The notes: generated by a model not told the origin, from the letters alone. A DNA stretch of 64,000 nucleotides from an uncultured Erysipelotrichaceae bacterium (GCA_902789225.1 CADANC010000007.1:32989-96988); one strand, 5' to 3'; shown: positions 19,471 through 28,325, counted from the first letter of the stretch. Program-made: numbers and translations.

Positions 19471-19942
19471 ATTTAAACAATTTATCAAATAATTTTATTT
19501 TTGGCTTATTTCCTTTATTGTTTTGTTTTTCATATTCATTTATAAAACTTTGTAATAATTCATATCCTCTGATATAAATCCAACTTTGGAAATTATCAAT
19601 ATCAGGTACTTCAACTACGCTTACATTATCGACAATTTCAGAAATACTAGATCCACTAATTATTCTAAGATAACTTGGAGTATAATCTCTTTTTATTCTT
19701 TTATATTTTTCTTTGTCTAATTCTGCCATACTATATATGTAATCAGCTTGTTCTTTTGTAATATTATCCTTACTTATAGGTGTACCATCTAATATAATAG
19801 TACCTTCATCTAAACTACGGTAATATGCTTTTGTTTTTTTATCTAATTCATAAATATCTATTGTTTTATATTTGATATTGTTTCCATCAAATACAAAAAA
19901 TTCAAAATCGGTTTCTCTATCTCTTGAATATATTTCTAACAT
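19469..19942 (-). CDS. Hypothetical protein
   Basis: Not recognised. A 157-aa soluble protein with no signal peptide or TM, rich in Asp, Tyr and Lys. An upstream reading frame would extend it to 19999, but that start would lie within the promoter; ATG at 19942 has RBS GAGGGG 8-9 nt away and is chosen. Monocistronic, with its own consensus promoter and terminator. Confidence 0.65.
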   Translation of the reverse strand: MLEIYSRDRETDFEFFVFDGNNIKYKTIDIYELDKKTKAYYRSLDEGTIILDGTPISKDNITKEQADYIYSMAELDKEKYKRIKRDYTPSYLRIISGSSISEIVDNVSVVEVPDIDNFQSWIYIRGYELLQSFINEYEKQNNKGNKPKIKLFDKLFK

Positions 19943-19970
19943 TAAAAAATCCCCTCTTTTTTTGTTGCAT

Positions 19971-19999
19971 ATTTTATCATAAATATTAGATAAAGTCAA
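19971..19999 (-). promoter_or_regulatory. Promoter of the 19469 gene
   Basis: TTGACT-N17-TAAAAT with an extended TG before the -10, minus strand, about 29 nt before the chosen start. Confidence 0.65.
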
Positions 20000-20030
20000 A
20001 ATATGCGTAGGCTAGTTTTATTTAATTAAT

Positions 20031-20132
20031 ATGGTTTCAAAATATGTGCTTTTTCTTAATTACTCTGATGACATATATGAAGATAATTATAATGACATAT
20101 TAGATATTATTAAAATCAAAAAAGAGAATTAA
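20031..20132 (+). other. Possible coding remnant, 33 codons
   Basis: An open frame ATG to TAA on the plus strand encodes about 33 residues ending DILDIIKIKKEN and stops next to the htrA terminator. It has no RBS. The composition looks protein-like, so it may be the tail of a lost gene, but it may also be chance. The rest of 20000-20117 shows nothing else. Confidence 0.2.
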
Positions 20133-20144
20133 AATCTCTTTTTA
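20118..20144 (-). terminator. Terminator of htrA
   Basis: Minus strand AAAAAGAGA-TTTTAAT-TCTCTTTTTT, a 9-bp stem with T run, just after the htrA stop. Confidence 0.8.
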
Positions 20145-20147
20145 TTT

Positions 20148-21389
20148 TTATGATAATTTTACTTTTACAGTCTTTTCTTTATATTCTCTTCCTGATGGAT
20201 AAGCTATAGTTAATTCTATTTCTTCTCCTTTATTTTTTCCATCTAAGTATTCTGATATTACGCTGAATTCTTCTACCTTCTTACCATCTATTTCTGTAAT
20301 TATATTTCCTATTTCTAATTCTGCCTTATCTGCACCTGATCCTTTAGTTATTTTTTGAATATAGAATCCCTTTGGAAGATTTGAAGTGTTTTCAAAGTCT
20401 GTAGTCATGAATCCTTCTACTCCAATTGATCCTCCAGATAAGTCATCTTCTCCATTCATTAATTGATTAATAAGATCTTTTACATCTGAAATTGGAATAG
20501 CAAATCCCATTCCTTCAATACTAGCAGAAGTTGATGTTGCGGCTGCTGAATATTTTACTGAGTTAATTCCTACTACTTCTCCTTGGGCATTTAGAAGTGC
20601 TCCTCCTGAGTTTCCTCCATTGATTGCTGCATCTATTTGAATCATTTTTGTTTTAGTGTTGTCCATTGTTACTTCTCTATTTAAGGCACTTACTACACCT
20701 GTAGTGACTGATTGTCCATATCCTAGAGCATTTCCTATAGCAATTATTCCATTACCTACTTTTAATTTATTACTATCTCCTATTGTTGCGATAGCAATAC
20801 TTTCTATAGTACTAGGTTTTATATCATTTAATGCTACTTTAATTACAGCAATATCTTTCTTTTCAGATACTCCTACTACTTTAGCATCATATGATTGTTC
20901 GTCATAGAATGTTACTGATAATTCTTCTGCTCCTTCTATTACGTGATAGTTAGTTAAAATTAAAATATCACTATCAGTTTTACTTATTATTATTCCTGAT
21001 CCTGCTCCTTCTGCAGTGTATTCTTGTGATCCTCCAAATATAGATGGACCATATTGACCAGATGATATTAATGTCTTACTTGTTATAGCAACTATAGAAG
21101 GCATTACATTATCTACTATTTCAGAAACATCTGTTAAATATATTCCTTCTTTAACTTTAGTAGTTGTTTCAGTATAGTTTAGTTCAGCACTTTTCTTTTT
21201 AGATGATGGAAGATTAATCATATCATATTTAATTAATGCATATCCTATTAATCCTATAATTATTAAAAATATAAGGAATTTGAAAAATTTTCCTGCTTTA
21301 TTTTCTTTTTTAGGTACTTCTACATATACCCTTTCTATTTGTACCTCTTTTTCTTCTTTTTCTTCTTTTTTCTTTTTTTCTTTTTCCAT
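20148..21389 (-). CDS. htrA: HtrA/DegP-type membrane-anchored serine protease with PDZ domain
   Basis: Cell-surface quality-control protease. The N-terminus is highly charged (Lys/Glu repeats), followed by a TM helix at about 36-54 and a trypsin-like domain. The catalytic triad counted from this start is His149 (LTNYHVIEG), Asp179 (KKDIAVIKV) and Ser261 (GGNSGGAL). A C-terminal PDZ domain follows (about 320-410). The in-frame GTG at 21398 is inside the Shine-Dalgarno GAGGTGAT, so ATG 21389 is used (413 aa). It lies 46 nt after relQ with no terminator between, so a stress-response operon with relQ is possible. Confidence 0.93.
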   Translation of the reverse strand: MEKEKKKKEEKEEKEVQIERVYVEVPKKENKAGKFFKFLIFLIIIGLIGYALIKYDMINLPSSKKKSAELNYTETTTKVKEGIYLTDVSEIVDNVMPSIVAITSKTLISSGQYGPSIFGGSQEYTAEGAGSGIIISKTDSDILILTNYHVIEGAEELSVTFYDEQSYDAKVVGVSEKKDIAVIKVALNDIKPSTIESIAIATIGDSNKLKVGNGIIAIGNALGYGQSVTTGVVSALNREVTMDNTKTKMIQIDAAINGGNSGGALLNAQGEVVGINSVKYSAAATSTSASIEGMGFAIPISDVKDLINQLMNGEDDLSGGSIGVEGFMTTDFENTSNLPKGFYIQKITKGSGADKAELEIGNIITEIDGKKVEEFSVISEYLDGKNKGEEIELTIAYPSGREYKEKTVKVKLS

Positions 21390-21435
21390 TATAATCACCT
21401 CATTATTATATTAATTCTTTTTTATTAAATTAAAA

Positions 21436-22056
21436 TTAATTATTTGCTTTATATTGTAATATTAATTTGTGTATAGCTTCCATTTTCTTATCTAATTCCT
21501 GCATATCTTTAGCACGATTTTTTAATTCAGTATTTATTTCATCAGGTATATTTTCTGGTAGTTTATATCTTAATTTATGATCTAGTGAACTCCAACAATC
21601 CATTGCTATTGTTCTTATTTGGATTTCAGCTTCTATATATTCTGTAGATGCATATAAATCTATTGGTATTAAGACATTTATATGATAACTTGTATATCCT
21701 GATGGTTTTGGCTCTTTAATATAGTCATTTACATTTACTATTTTAAACTGTTTTGAACTTTGTATTCTATTAGCTATTTCATATACGTCTGATAAAAAAG
21801 AACAAACTATTCTTATTCCTACAATATCATGGATATGATTTATAAGATTTTCAAAAGTAATTTCATAATTTCTTTTTTTTAATTTATTTATTGAACTTTC
21901 TAGTGTCTTTATTCTTGATTTAGTATGTTCTACAGGATTATATCCCAATTCATATTCATATTCTTTTATTAATATATTTATTTCATTTTGCAATCTCTCT
22001 TTAGCAAATTCGTATTTCATATATTTCTTTTTGAATTCATCATTTTGTTCTATCAT
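21436..22056 (-). CDS. relQ: Small alarmone synthetase (GTP pyrophosphokinase), RelQ/YjbM-like
   Basis: Single-domain (p)ppGpp synthetase that would transfer pyrophosphate from ATP to GDP/GTP. Shows the synthetase motifs IVGIRIVCSFLSDVY, YIKEPKPSGYTSYH (substrate loop with G-Y-x-S-x-H) and EIQIRTIAMDCWSSLDHKLRYK with the catalytic Glu. There is no HD hydrolase, TGS or ACT domain; 206 aa matches the RelQ class. ATG with RBS GGTGAT; an extended -10 TGATATAAT lies about 20 nt upstream. Confidence 0.92.
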   Translation of the reverse strand: MIEQNDEFKKKYMKYEFAKERLQNEINILIKEYEYELGYNPVEHTKSRIKTLESSINKLKKRNYEITFENLINHIHDIVGIRIVCSFLSDVYEIANRIQSSKQFKIVNVNDYIKEPKPSGYTSYHINVLIPIDLYASTEYIEAEIQIRTIAMDCWSSLDHKLRYKLPENIPDEINTELKNRAKDMQELDKKMEAIHKLILQYKANN

Positions 22057-22151
22057 TAAATCACCATTTAAATTATATCATAAATTGTAAAGTTTTGTTT
22101 TTTAGTTTTATTAATAGTAATTTTATGGTATTTTATAATTGGAGGTAGATT

Positions 22152-22619
22152 ATGAAAAGATTAAAAAAGGTAGGAATAATTCTTACTATTGTTGTTATGA
22201 CTTTTTTACTTACTGGATGTGGAACTAAGAATGTTAAAACTACTAACGATTTTATTGCTTTAGCTGAAGATTCTAATTTAAGTACTAAAAATGTAAAAGA
22301 AGGACAATATGCTTCAGATAATACTATTAAAGAAGGATATGTTGCATATAATAATAATTGGCAAATAGAATTTTATGTTTTAGATACTGAGGCTACTGCT
22401 TCATCTAATTTTGACACTAATGTTAAAATATTTGAAGATTCTAAAGGCAATTCTTCTTCTTATGTTTCAGTAGAAGGTAAAAATTATGAAGCATACACAC
22501 TTACTTCTAATGGACAATATATGTATATTTGTAGAGTTGAAAATACATTTATATATGCAAATGTGAGTGAAGAATATAAAGATGATGTAAATGCTTTTAT
22601 TAAAAGTTTTGGATATTAA
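22152..22619 (+). CDS. Putative lipoprotein
   Basis: 155 aa with a lipoprotein signal: KRLKK, a hydrophobic helix and lipobox LLTGC (Cys23). The mature part is soluble and unrecognised; it has a mixed alpha/beta look with many Asn and Ser. ATG with RBS TTGGAGG. It is followed at 29 nt by a second plus-strand gene with a similarly strong RBS, so the two are probably co-transcribed up to the shared terminator at 22963. Confidence 0.8.
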   Translation: MKRLKKVGIILTIVVMTFLLTGCGTKNVKTTNDFIALAEDSNLSTKNVKEGQYASDNTIKEGYVAYNNNWQIEFYVLDTEATASSNFDTNVKIFEDSKGNSSSYVSVEGKNYEAYTLTSNGQYMYICRVENTFIYANVSEEYKDDVNAFIKSFGY

Positions 22620-22648
22620 TTCTATTTATTTTAATTGGAGGGTTTCTT

Positions 22649-22960
22649 ATGGAAAATAATGAATTAAATGAAGTTGTTACTGAAGAAGAGACAATACTTG
22701 AAATTGATGAGAGTAAATCTAGTGTAGAACAACCTATGGAAGATGTAGCTCCACCAGCTATTAGTGAGTTAGATAGTACTCTAAGAGATGGTGAGATGAG
22801 AGCTATGAGCAATGAAGAAGCATTTAATAGAGATTTATATAATAATATGAATTCTCAAATGAATCAACCTTCTCCATTATATGATGATGAATATGAAGTT
22901 GGTAGAATGTTAGAACAAACTAATGAAGAATCTAGAGAGAATAAAAATATAGCTTTATAA
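22649..22960 (+). CDS. Small acidic hypothetical protein
   Basis: 103 aa, very acidic (runs such as VVTEEETILEIDES), with no TM or signal peptide and no recognised domain; probably largely disordered. RBS TTGGAGGG 7-8 nt before ATG argues that it is really translated. Second gene after the lipoprotein. Confidence 0.6.
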   Translation: MENNELNEVVTEEETILEIDESKSSVEQPMEDVAPPAISELDSTLRDGEMRAMSNEEAFNRDLYNNMNSQMNQPSPLYDDEYEVGRMLEQTNEESRENKNIAL

Positions 22961-22962
22961 TT

Positions 22963-22988
22963 AAAAGACGAGAATTTCTCGTCTTTTT
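22963..22988. terminator. Bidirectional terminator
   Basis: AAAAGACGAGAA/TTTCTCGTCTTTTT, a near-perfect palindrome between the converging 22649 gene and the MBOAT gene. Confidence 0.85.
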
Positions 22989-22992
22989 ATTT

Positions 22993-24387
22993 TTAAAATC
23001 TAAAATATATAAATGGATTATATGAATTACTTATTAGGCTACAAATAGAAAGAATAAATAATAAACATATAGTTATATCTAATATCCAATTAATTATATT
23101 ATTATTTTTTTCTTTTAATTTTTTATATATTGGAAACATAAATATTAATCCTATAATTACAAATATCATTTGATTAATTATACTAAAATGTTTAGTTATA
23201 AATAAGATGAAATTACCTTCATCTAATATAAACATATTTTTAAATACATTTAATAAAAGATTAATATCTTCTATTTTGAATATTAACCAACCAATATTAA
23301 TTAGGTTAAATGTGAATATCCATTTAAAAATAATTGGAATTTTTACTGTGTATTTTCTTAATACTTTTTCTATTAATAATAATATTGCATAATATAAGCC
23401 CCATATTATGAAGTTCCAATTAGCTCCATGCCATAGACCTGTTAGTAACCAAACTATTAATATATTTATTATATATTTTATTATGTATACCCTACTCCCG
23501 CCTAAAGGAATATATATATAATCTTTAAACCAACTAGATAAAGATATATGCCATCTTTTCCAGAAATCTTTAATAGATGTTGCTATATAAGGGTAATTAA
23601 AGTTTTCTAGTAATTCAAAACCAAACATTTTAGCTAGACCTATTGCCATATCTGAATAACCTGAAAAATCATAATAAATTTGAATAGTAAAAGATATTAT
23701 TCCTATTATTAGGATTATTCCTTTATAACTTTCAAGTTCATAGCTATTAAAAATAGTATTACATATTATAGCAGCATTATTTGCTATTAATACTTTCTTA
23801 CAAAAACCTATCATAAATCTTCTTATACCTTCAGTAAATTTTTCAAAGGTATGAGATCTCTTTTTTAATTGTTTTTCAATATCTTTATATCTTACTATAG
23901 GTCCTGCTATTAATTGAGGAAAGAATGAAATATATGTACCTAGATTAAATATATTCTTTTGTACTTTTATTCTTTTTAAATATACATCTACTAGATATGA
24001 TATTTCTTGAAATGTATAAAAACTAATTCCTATTGGCAATACAATTTCAGTTATTTTATAAGATAGACCAAATATATTATTTAAAATATCTATAAAGAAA
24101 TTACTATATTTAAAATAGAATAATAATCCTATATCTATAAATATGCCAATTATTAATATCATTTTTTTAATCTTTTTATCTTTATATTTATCAATTAGTA
24201 TTGCAACAATATAATTTATTATTATTGATAAGATCATTAATAATACATATACAGGTTCTCCCCATGAATAGAATATTAATGAAAATACTAATAATATGTA
24301 GTTTTTATAATTATCTTTTGAAATATAATATATTACTAAAAGTAATGGTAGAAAGAAAAATAAGAAGCTTAAACTACTGAATACCAT
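22993..24387 (-). CDS. MBOAT-family O-acyltransferase (AlgI/DltB-like), copy 1
   Basis: Polytopic membrane O-acyltransferase that would move an acyl group (usually acetyl) across the membrane to a surface polymer. About ten TM segments in 464 aa. It has the family motifs PIGISFYTFQEISYLVD, AGPIVRYKDI, FWKRWHISLS (His280) and the catalytic His320 in TGLWHGANWNF. It overlaps the end of the upstream DHHW gene by 14 nt, so the pair is translationally coupled. A second MBOAT/DHHW pair lies at 43-45.5 kb in the opposite gene order. Confidence 0.9.
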   Translation of the reverse strand: MVFSSLSFLFFFLPLLLVIYYISKDNYKNYILLVFSLIFYSWGEPVYVLLMILSIIINYIVAILIDKYKDKKIKKMILIIGIFIDIGLLFYFKYSNFFIDILNNIFGLSYKITEIVLPIGISFYTFQEISYLVDVYLKRIKVQKNIFNLGTYISFFPQLIAGPIVRYKDIEKQLKKRSHTFEKFTEGIRRFMIGFCKKVLIANNAAIICNTIFNSYELESYKGIILIIGIISFTIQIYYDFSGYSDMAIGLAKMFGFELLENFNYPYIATSIKDFWKRWHISLSSWFKDYIYIPLGGSRVYIIKYIINILIVWLLTGLWHGANWNFIIWGLYYAILLLIEKVLRKYTVKIPIIFKWIFTFNLINIGWLIFKIEDINLLLNVFKNMFILDEGNFILFITKHFSIINQMIFVIIGLIFMFPIYKKLKEKNNNIINWILDITICLLFILSICSLISNSYNPFIYFRF

Positions 24388-25549
24388 CTAACCACTCCTT
24401 TTTTAGTGTTAAATTATCTTTTAAGTAAAAGTAATCTGCTATAACTAATACTTTATTAATTTTATTTTTATTCATATAATCTACTAAATTAAAATTATGA
24501 TTATCAAATTTTCTAAAATCTAAAATATAAGTTCTATTAAAATGTGAAGCAATTAACTCATCTATTGCATTATCATAAGAATTTGATAATATTAAAATAT
24601 TTTCTTTATTATTGTGATAATCAAATATTATTTCTCCATAATCATTTCCATAATATTCTGAATATAGATTTATAACTTCTTTTTCCTTACCTCTTTTTTC
24701 AGATATATATTGTTCAGCATTTCCATATTTAGATGGTTTTCCATCAATATATGTATCATGTTTCTCTAAGTTAAATTTGTATGCCTTGAATATATCATAA
24801 CTTTTAGTATATCTTGTTAATTGAGAATTGGATCCATAATATTTAATGTTATCTAATGTTATTGTTTCTATTGGCTTTTTTATATCTTTAATTCCTATCA
24901 TGTTCATTATTTCTGTATATCCTTTATATGAGCCCTGATAATTCCAATGGTGATCGGTTTTATAAAAATAATTAGAATATTCTTCGAAATTCTTAAATTT
25001 GAATGATTGTAATTTATAATTTCCTTTTAAATATCTTTTAAAGGTTTTTTCTAGATTAAATGTATTCTCTTTTTTATTAAAATCATATACACAAGAAGTA
25101 TCAATAGTATAGTAATATACTTCTTTAATACTATTAAGTTTACTATATCCTTCAAAAAAATTTCTTAATTGTTGATCATAAATATTTCCGTAAGAACTAT
25201 AGTTAAACACAATATAACCATCACATCCGTATAGACTTATGTTATTATCTAGACTTGTGTAATTGTTTTTACATAAATATTTACTTATATCTATATGATT
25301 ACTTATATTTGTATATTTAGTATAATTTTTTTTAATTTTATCACTATAGATAAATTGATCGTTTAATGCTTGTTCAAAATTTTTTTGAAAATTTTTGTAA
25401 AAATAATCAGAGTTTGTTAGATGCGGTATTTTTTTTAGATGTCTGTTTTCAATTGTGGATATTTCTTTTGGATCTTTTACTATTGTAAAGCAACCTAGCA
25501 ACAGGACAATTGCAAAAACATAAAATATTATTAAATTATTATATTTCAT
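24374..25549 (-). CDS. DHHW/AlgJ-like SGNH-type protein, partner of MBOAT copy 1
   Basis: Membrane-anchored extracytoplasmic protein (N-terminal TM about 6-24). It has the ENRHLKKIP motif that follows the anchor in AlgJ/DltD-like proteins and the signature KTDHHWNYQGS (DHHW near residues 199-202), plus a late NSYDNAID segment in place of the usual GDSF-like block. The partner of an MBOAT transferase, it would hand the acyl group to the polymer or remove it. GTG at 25558 lies in the RBS AGGTGAT; ATG 25549 is used (391 aa). Confidence 0.82.
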   Translation of the reverse strand: MKYNNLIIFYVFAIVLLLGCFTIVKDPKEISTIENRHLKKIPHLTNSDYFYKNFQKNFEQALNDQFIYSDKIKKNYTKYTNISNHIDISKYLCKNNYTSLDNNISLYGCDGYIVFNYSSYGNIYDQQLRNFFEGYSKLNSIKEVYYYTIDTSCVYDFNKKENTFNLEKTFKRYLKGNYKLQSFKFKNFEEYSNYFYKTDHHWNYQGSYKGYTEIMNMIGIKDIKKPIETITLDNIKYYGSNSQLTRYTKSYDIFKAYKFNLEKHDTYIDGKPSKYGNAEQYISEKRGKEKEVINLYSEYYGNDYGEIIFDYHNNKENILILSNSYDNAIDELIASHFNRTYILDFRKFDNHNFNLVDYMNKNKINKVLVIADYFYLKDNLTLKKEWLDGIQ

Positions 25550-25585
25550 AATAATCACCTGTATTTATTATAACATTTTTATTAT

Positions 25586-25611
25586 AAAAAAAAGTAGCAA
25601 TTACTTGCTAC
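25586..25611 (-). terminator. Terminator of the papain-like gene
   Basis: Minus strand GTAGCAA-GTAA-TTGCTAC followed by eight T's; it contains the stop codon. Confidence 0.8.
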
Positions 25612-27419
25612 AGGTTTTGTTTGTTTTCTTTTGTTATTGTATCTTGCATATTTATGTTTTTTCCAATTGCATATTTTCTATTTAAATTATCTCTTACTCT
25701 TTTTCCATTTGAAATATGGTAGTCTGGCATTTCTAATACTCCATCTCTTGCAAGATATTCAGCACTACTAATTGGATAGTTATAAGGGACTCTTCTATTG
25801 AATTTTCCATCTTGATATGAATATACAGTATTACTATAATCTATTATTTGTATATTATCATCTTTATCACGAATTGAATTCCAGCAATGACCTTCTACTT
25901 GGCCATGTGATTCACAATCACCGTACATTATTGAAGAGTTATAACCACATAATTTCATTATATTTTGAGCTAGAGCTGATCTTTCAACGCATTGTGCTGC
26001 GTAGGCTCCTTTTAATGCACTTAATGGAAAGTCACCAGATAATTGCATTTGATCTACTGCCCCCATATTTTCATATACAGGTATATTATGTTGTTTATAA
26101 AACTCTTCAGCATGTAATAATGCAAAATTATATAGAACATCATCTCTTCTATCAATATTGTCTTTTGGAAAACCAAAGTATGAATCTAAATATTGCATTA
26201 CGTAAGGTAATAAATTAGTTTTACTTGGGAAGTTTTGTGATCTTATTCCACTAGCAAATGCATATAGATATTCTCTATCATAAATATGATAACTATATCC
26301 TAATGTAGCATTAGTTATCTTTATTGATGGATCTATAAATCCATTATATTCTCCATTATTAGTATATGCTATTTCTGAAAAGATATTTCCTGATGTTCCT
26401 ATTTGATCTGGTGTGTTTTCATCATGAGGAAAACTATCAACTATACTATCTACATATTTTATAACTTCTTGTTTTGTTCTACATTTATTTAAACCTTCCA
26501 TAAATGAATTACAATTATATGCTTCTGGATCAAATACTACATTTGATGATTGTTGATTTGTATTTTGATTACTATTATTTGGTTGTTTTATTTCATTATG
26601 TTCTTTAATTGCTCCTAATACTATTTTTGTGTCTTCAGGATGCAGATTACATTCATTTAGAAATTCAATTGTTTTTAAATTATCATCTGCAAATTCAACA
26701 AATTGTCTATAATCTTTATATATTATTGATTTAGCAATTTCTTTATCTTTTCTCATCGCTTGACTCATTCCAAAATAACACTCTGGATTTACTTCTAATA
26801 ATTCCATCATAAATTGTTTGTTTTCTCTTAATTCATCTGGAACATTATTAATTTCATTTGGATCTTTACTTATCGCATATTTAATTCTTTCTCTATTACT
26901 TTTGTAGTCTTCATTCCAATATAGGCTCCATGTTGTAGAATCAACCATTCTTTCGACTGATTGTGCTAGTTTTTTAAAACCTATACTATTAAATAAATTA
27001 TTTACGTATTCTTCTCCCCAATGATGAGTTTTTAAATCGTCAGATAAATAATTAATTTGTGTTAAATAAAATTGAGATAGAGGTATATTAACTCCTACAC
27101 TTTTCATGAATTTATCTGTTAAATCTTTTAAGTAAAGTTCACTTACTCTTAAATCATGTGCCCATGTAAAATCTGTTACATCATTATAAGAAGATACTTT
27201 TTTTACTGTTTTATCAACTGTTGTTTCTGCTAATTGATCTATTAATGAAAATAATTCTTTCTTATCTTTAACATCTTTTAAATTAATTCTATTTAATATA
27301 GAGTAGAATTCTTCATCTACACTTCTATTTATAGAATAATCATTTGAATCATAATCGCCATCAATTTTTTTTAAACTCTCTCTATTTCTTCTTAATAGTT
27401 CTATAGTTTCTTCGTTCAT
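25608..27419 (-). CDS. Large cytosolic protein with C-terminal transglutaminase/papain-like domain
   Basis: Not matched to a named family. 603 aa without signal peptide or TM. Residues about 195-265 (ENKQFMMELLEVNPECY and following) resemble repeats of the DUF4116 type (residue-by-residue helical repeats of cells, ranks and days). An Asn/Gln-rich linker follows (about 280-295). The C-terminal part has Cys477 in AAQCVERSALAQNIMKL, His511 in VEGHCWNSI and Asp527 in IQIIDYSNT, spaced as in transglutaminase-like or papain-fold enzymes. Activity (protease, transglutaminase or peptide cyclase) is inference. ATG with RBS GGTGATC. Monocistronic. Confidence 0.6.
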   Translation of the reverse strand: MNEETIELLRRNRESLKKIDGDYDSNDYSINRSVDEEFYSILNRINLKDVKDKKELFSLIDQLAETTVDKTVKKVSSYNDVTDFTWAHDLRVSELYLKDLTDKFMKSVGVNIPLSQFYLTQINYLSDDLKTHHWGEEYVNNLFNSIGFKKLAQSVERMVDSTTWSLYWNEDYKSNRERIKYAISKDPNEINNVPDELRENKQFMMELLEVNPECYFGMSQAMRKDKEIAKSIIYKDYRQFVEFADDNLKTIEFLNECNLHPEDTKIVLGAIKEHNEIKQPNNSNQNTNQQSSNVVFDPEAYNCNSFMEGLNKCRTKQEVIKYVDSIVDSFPHDENTPDQIGTSGNIFSEIAYTNNGEYNGFIDPSIKITNATLGYSYHIYDREYLYAFASGIRSQNFPSKTNLLPYVMQYLDSYFGFPKDNIDRRDDVLYNFALLHAEEFYKQHNIPVYENMGAVDQMQLSGDFPLSALKGAYAAQCVERSALAQNIMKLCGYNSSIMYGDCESHGQVEGHCWNSIRDKDDNIQIIDYSNTVYSYQDGKFNRRVPYNYPISSAEYLARDGVLEMPDYHISNGKRVRDNLNRKYAIGKNINMQDTITKENKQNL

Positions 27420-27526
27420 ATTTGATCACCATACCTTTAATAGATATCTTTCTAATTTTATTTTAACATATAATTATTTCATATTATATCTATTTTGAGT
27501 TATTTTACGAATTAATATTTTTTCAA

Positions 27527-27561
27527 TAAAAAAGATCAATCTTTTTACGATTGATCTTTAA
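27527..27561 (-). terminator. Terminator of the tRNA-Ile2/tRNA-Leu unit
   Basis: Minus strand AAAGATCAATC-GTAAAAA-GATTGATCTTT and T's, eight bases beyond the tRNA-Leu CCA end. Confidence 0.85.
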
Positions 27562-27569
27562 TTTCTTAA

Positions 27570-27653
27570 TGGTGCGAGTAACAGGAATCGAACCTGCATG
27601 CCGAAGGCACTAGTTCCTAAGACTAGCGCGTCTACCAGTTCCGCCATACTCGC
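27570..27653 (-). tRNA. tRNA-Leu (anticodon TAG)
   Basis: 84 nt with encoded CCA. Acceptor GCGAGTA/TACTCGC pairs fully; anticodon stem CTAGT/ACTAG with loop CTTAGGA (anticodon TAG, codon CUA); long class II variable arm TGCCTTCGGCA as expected for Leu; T arm GCAGG-TTCGATT-CCTGT. Second of two tRNA genes transcribed together, 7 nt after tRNA-Ile2. Confidence 0.95.
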
Positions 27654-27660
27654 ATAAAAA

Positions 27661-27737
27661 TGGTGGACCCTATAGGACTCGAACCTATGACCGCCCGGTT
27701 ATGAGCCGGATGCTCTAACCAACTGAGCTAAGGGTCC
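27661..27737 (-). tRNA. tRNA-Ile2 (anticodon CAT, expected to be modified to lysidine)
   Basis: 77 nt with encoded CCA. Acceptor GGACCCT/AGGGTCC; anticodon loop CTCATAA. The body (GGACC acceptor, GGCTCATAACC anticodon arm, GGTC variable region) resembles Bacillus tRNA-Ile(CAU), not elongator or initiator Met, so it should read AUA after TilS modification. tilS is not in the window. Confidence 0.85.
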
Positions 27738-27796
27738 ATGACTATTTAATAATAGCATATATTTATTTATATTACAACATTTTTTTAAAAAATATT

Positions 27797-27824
27797 TAAA
27801 AAAAGTAGAGACTATTCTCTACTT
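27797..27824 (-). terminator. Terminator of the 27819 gene
   Basis: Minus strand AAGTAGAGA-ATAG-TCTCTACTT plus T run; it includes the stop. Confidence 0.8.
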
Positions 27825-28238
27825 ATTTAACATGTTTAATAAATTTATTTTGAACATATCTTTTTTAGGATTTTCTTTAGAAATCATTACTCCTTTATAT
27901 GTAGATAATTCGGCTCTATGTCCTTCATCTAGTATTCCTTCTGGAGTAATATTTGTTAATAGAATAATTCCTTTTTCAGTATAAACAGTATAATGAAGAG
28001 TAATATCGCCATGAACTTTACTAAATAACTCATCAGTAGGTAATATTAATTCATAACTAACTATATTATTTTTCTTATCTTCATTAACTAATTTTCCTAA
28101 GAATTTACCTCTTCTTAATTCAGGATAGTAATTAAATGTTAATTTCTTATAAGCAAGCATATTATACTTTCTTACTGATCTTTCTTTCTTTCTGAAGTCA
28201 TTCTCGTCTAAGTATTCAAATATATAATTTTTTTCCAT
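27819..28238 (-). CDS. Hypothetical protein behind a consensus promoter
   Basis: Not recognised. 139 aa, basic, soluble, mostly beta strands by appearance (VSYELILPTDEL, DITLHYTVYTEKGIILLTNI). Nothing suggests export. ATG with RBS AAGGGGG. It has the best promoter in the window and a short G-rich leader with a hairpin, so it is likely strongly expressed and perhaps regulated in the leader. Monocistronic. Confidence 0.65.
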   Translation of the reverse strand: MEKNYIFEYLDENDFRKKERSVRKYNMLAYKKLTFNYYPELRRGKFLGKLVNEDKKNNIVSYELILPTDELFSKVHGDITLHYTVYTEKGIILLTNITPEGILDEGHRAELSTYKGVMISKENPKKDMFKINLLNMLNK

Positions 28239-28267
28239 ATATTCAACCCCCTTATGTGGTTACTTAA

Positions 28268-28282
28268 GGTAGACCCCCTACC
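28268..28282 (-). promoter_or_regulatory. Leader hairpin of the 27819 gene
   Basis: GGTAG-GGGGT-CTACC in the leader, between the -10 box and the AAGGGGG RBS. A G-rich loop is odd in so AT-rich a genome. Could be an operator or an RNA control element; no class recognised. Confidence 0.35.
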
Positions 28283-28296
28283 CTCAAAGTATTTGT

Positions 28297-28325
28297 ATTA
28301 TATCATATTTGCTATGAAATGTCAA
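28297..28325 (-). promoter_or_regulatory. Consensus promoter of the 27819 gene
   Basis: Perfect TTGACA-N17-TATAAT with an extended TG before the -10, minus strand. Confidence 0.85.

Noticed and set aside
27661..27737. tRNA with CAT anticodon as tRNA-Met
   Set aside because: The acceptor and anticodon arm match bacterial tRNA-Ile2 (GGACC, GGCTCATAACC), not initiator or elongator Met.
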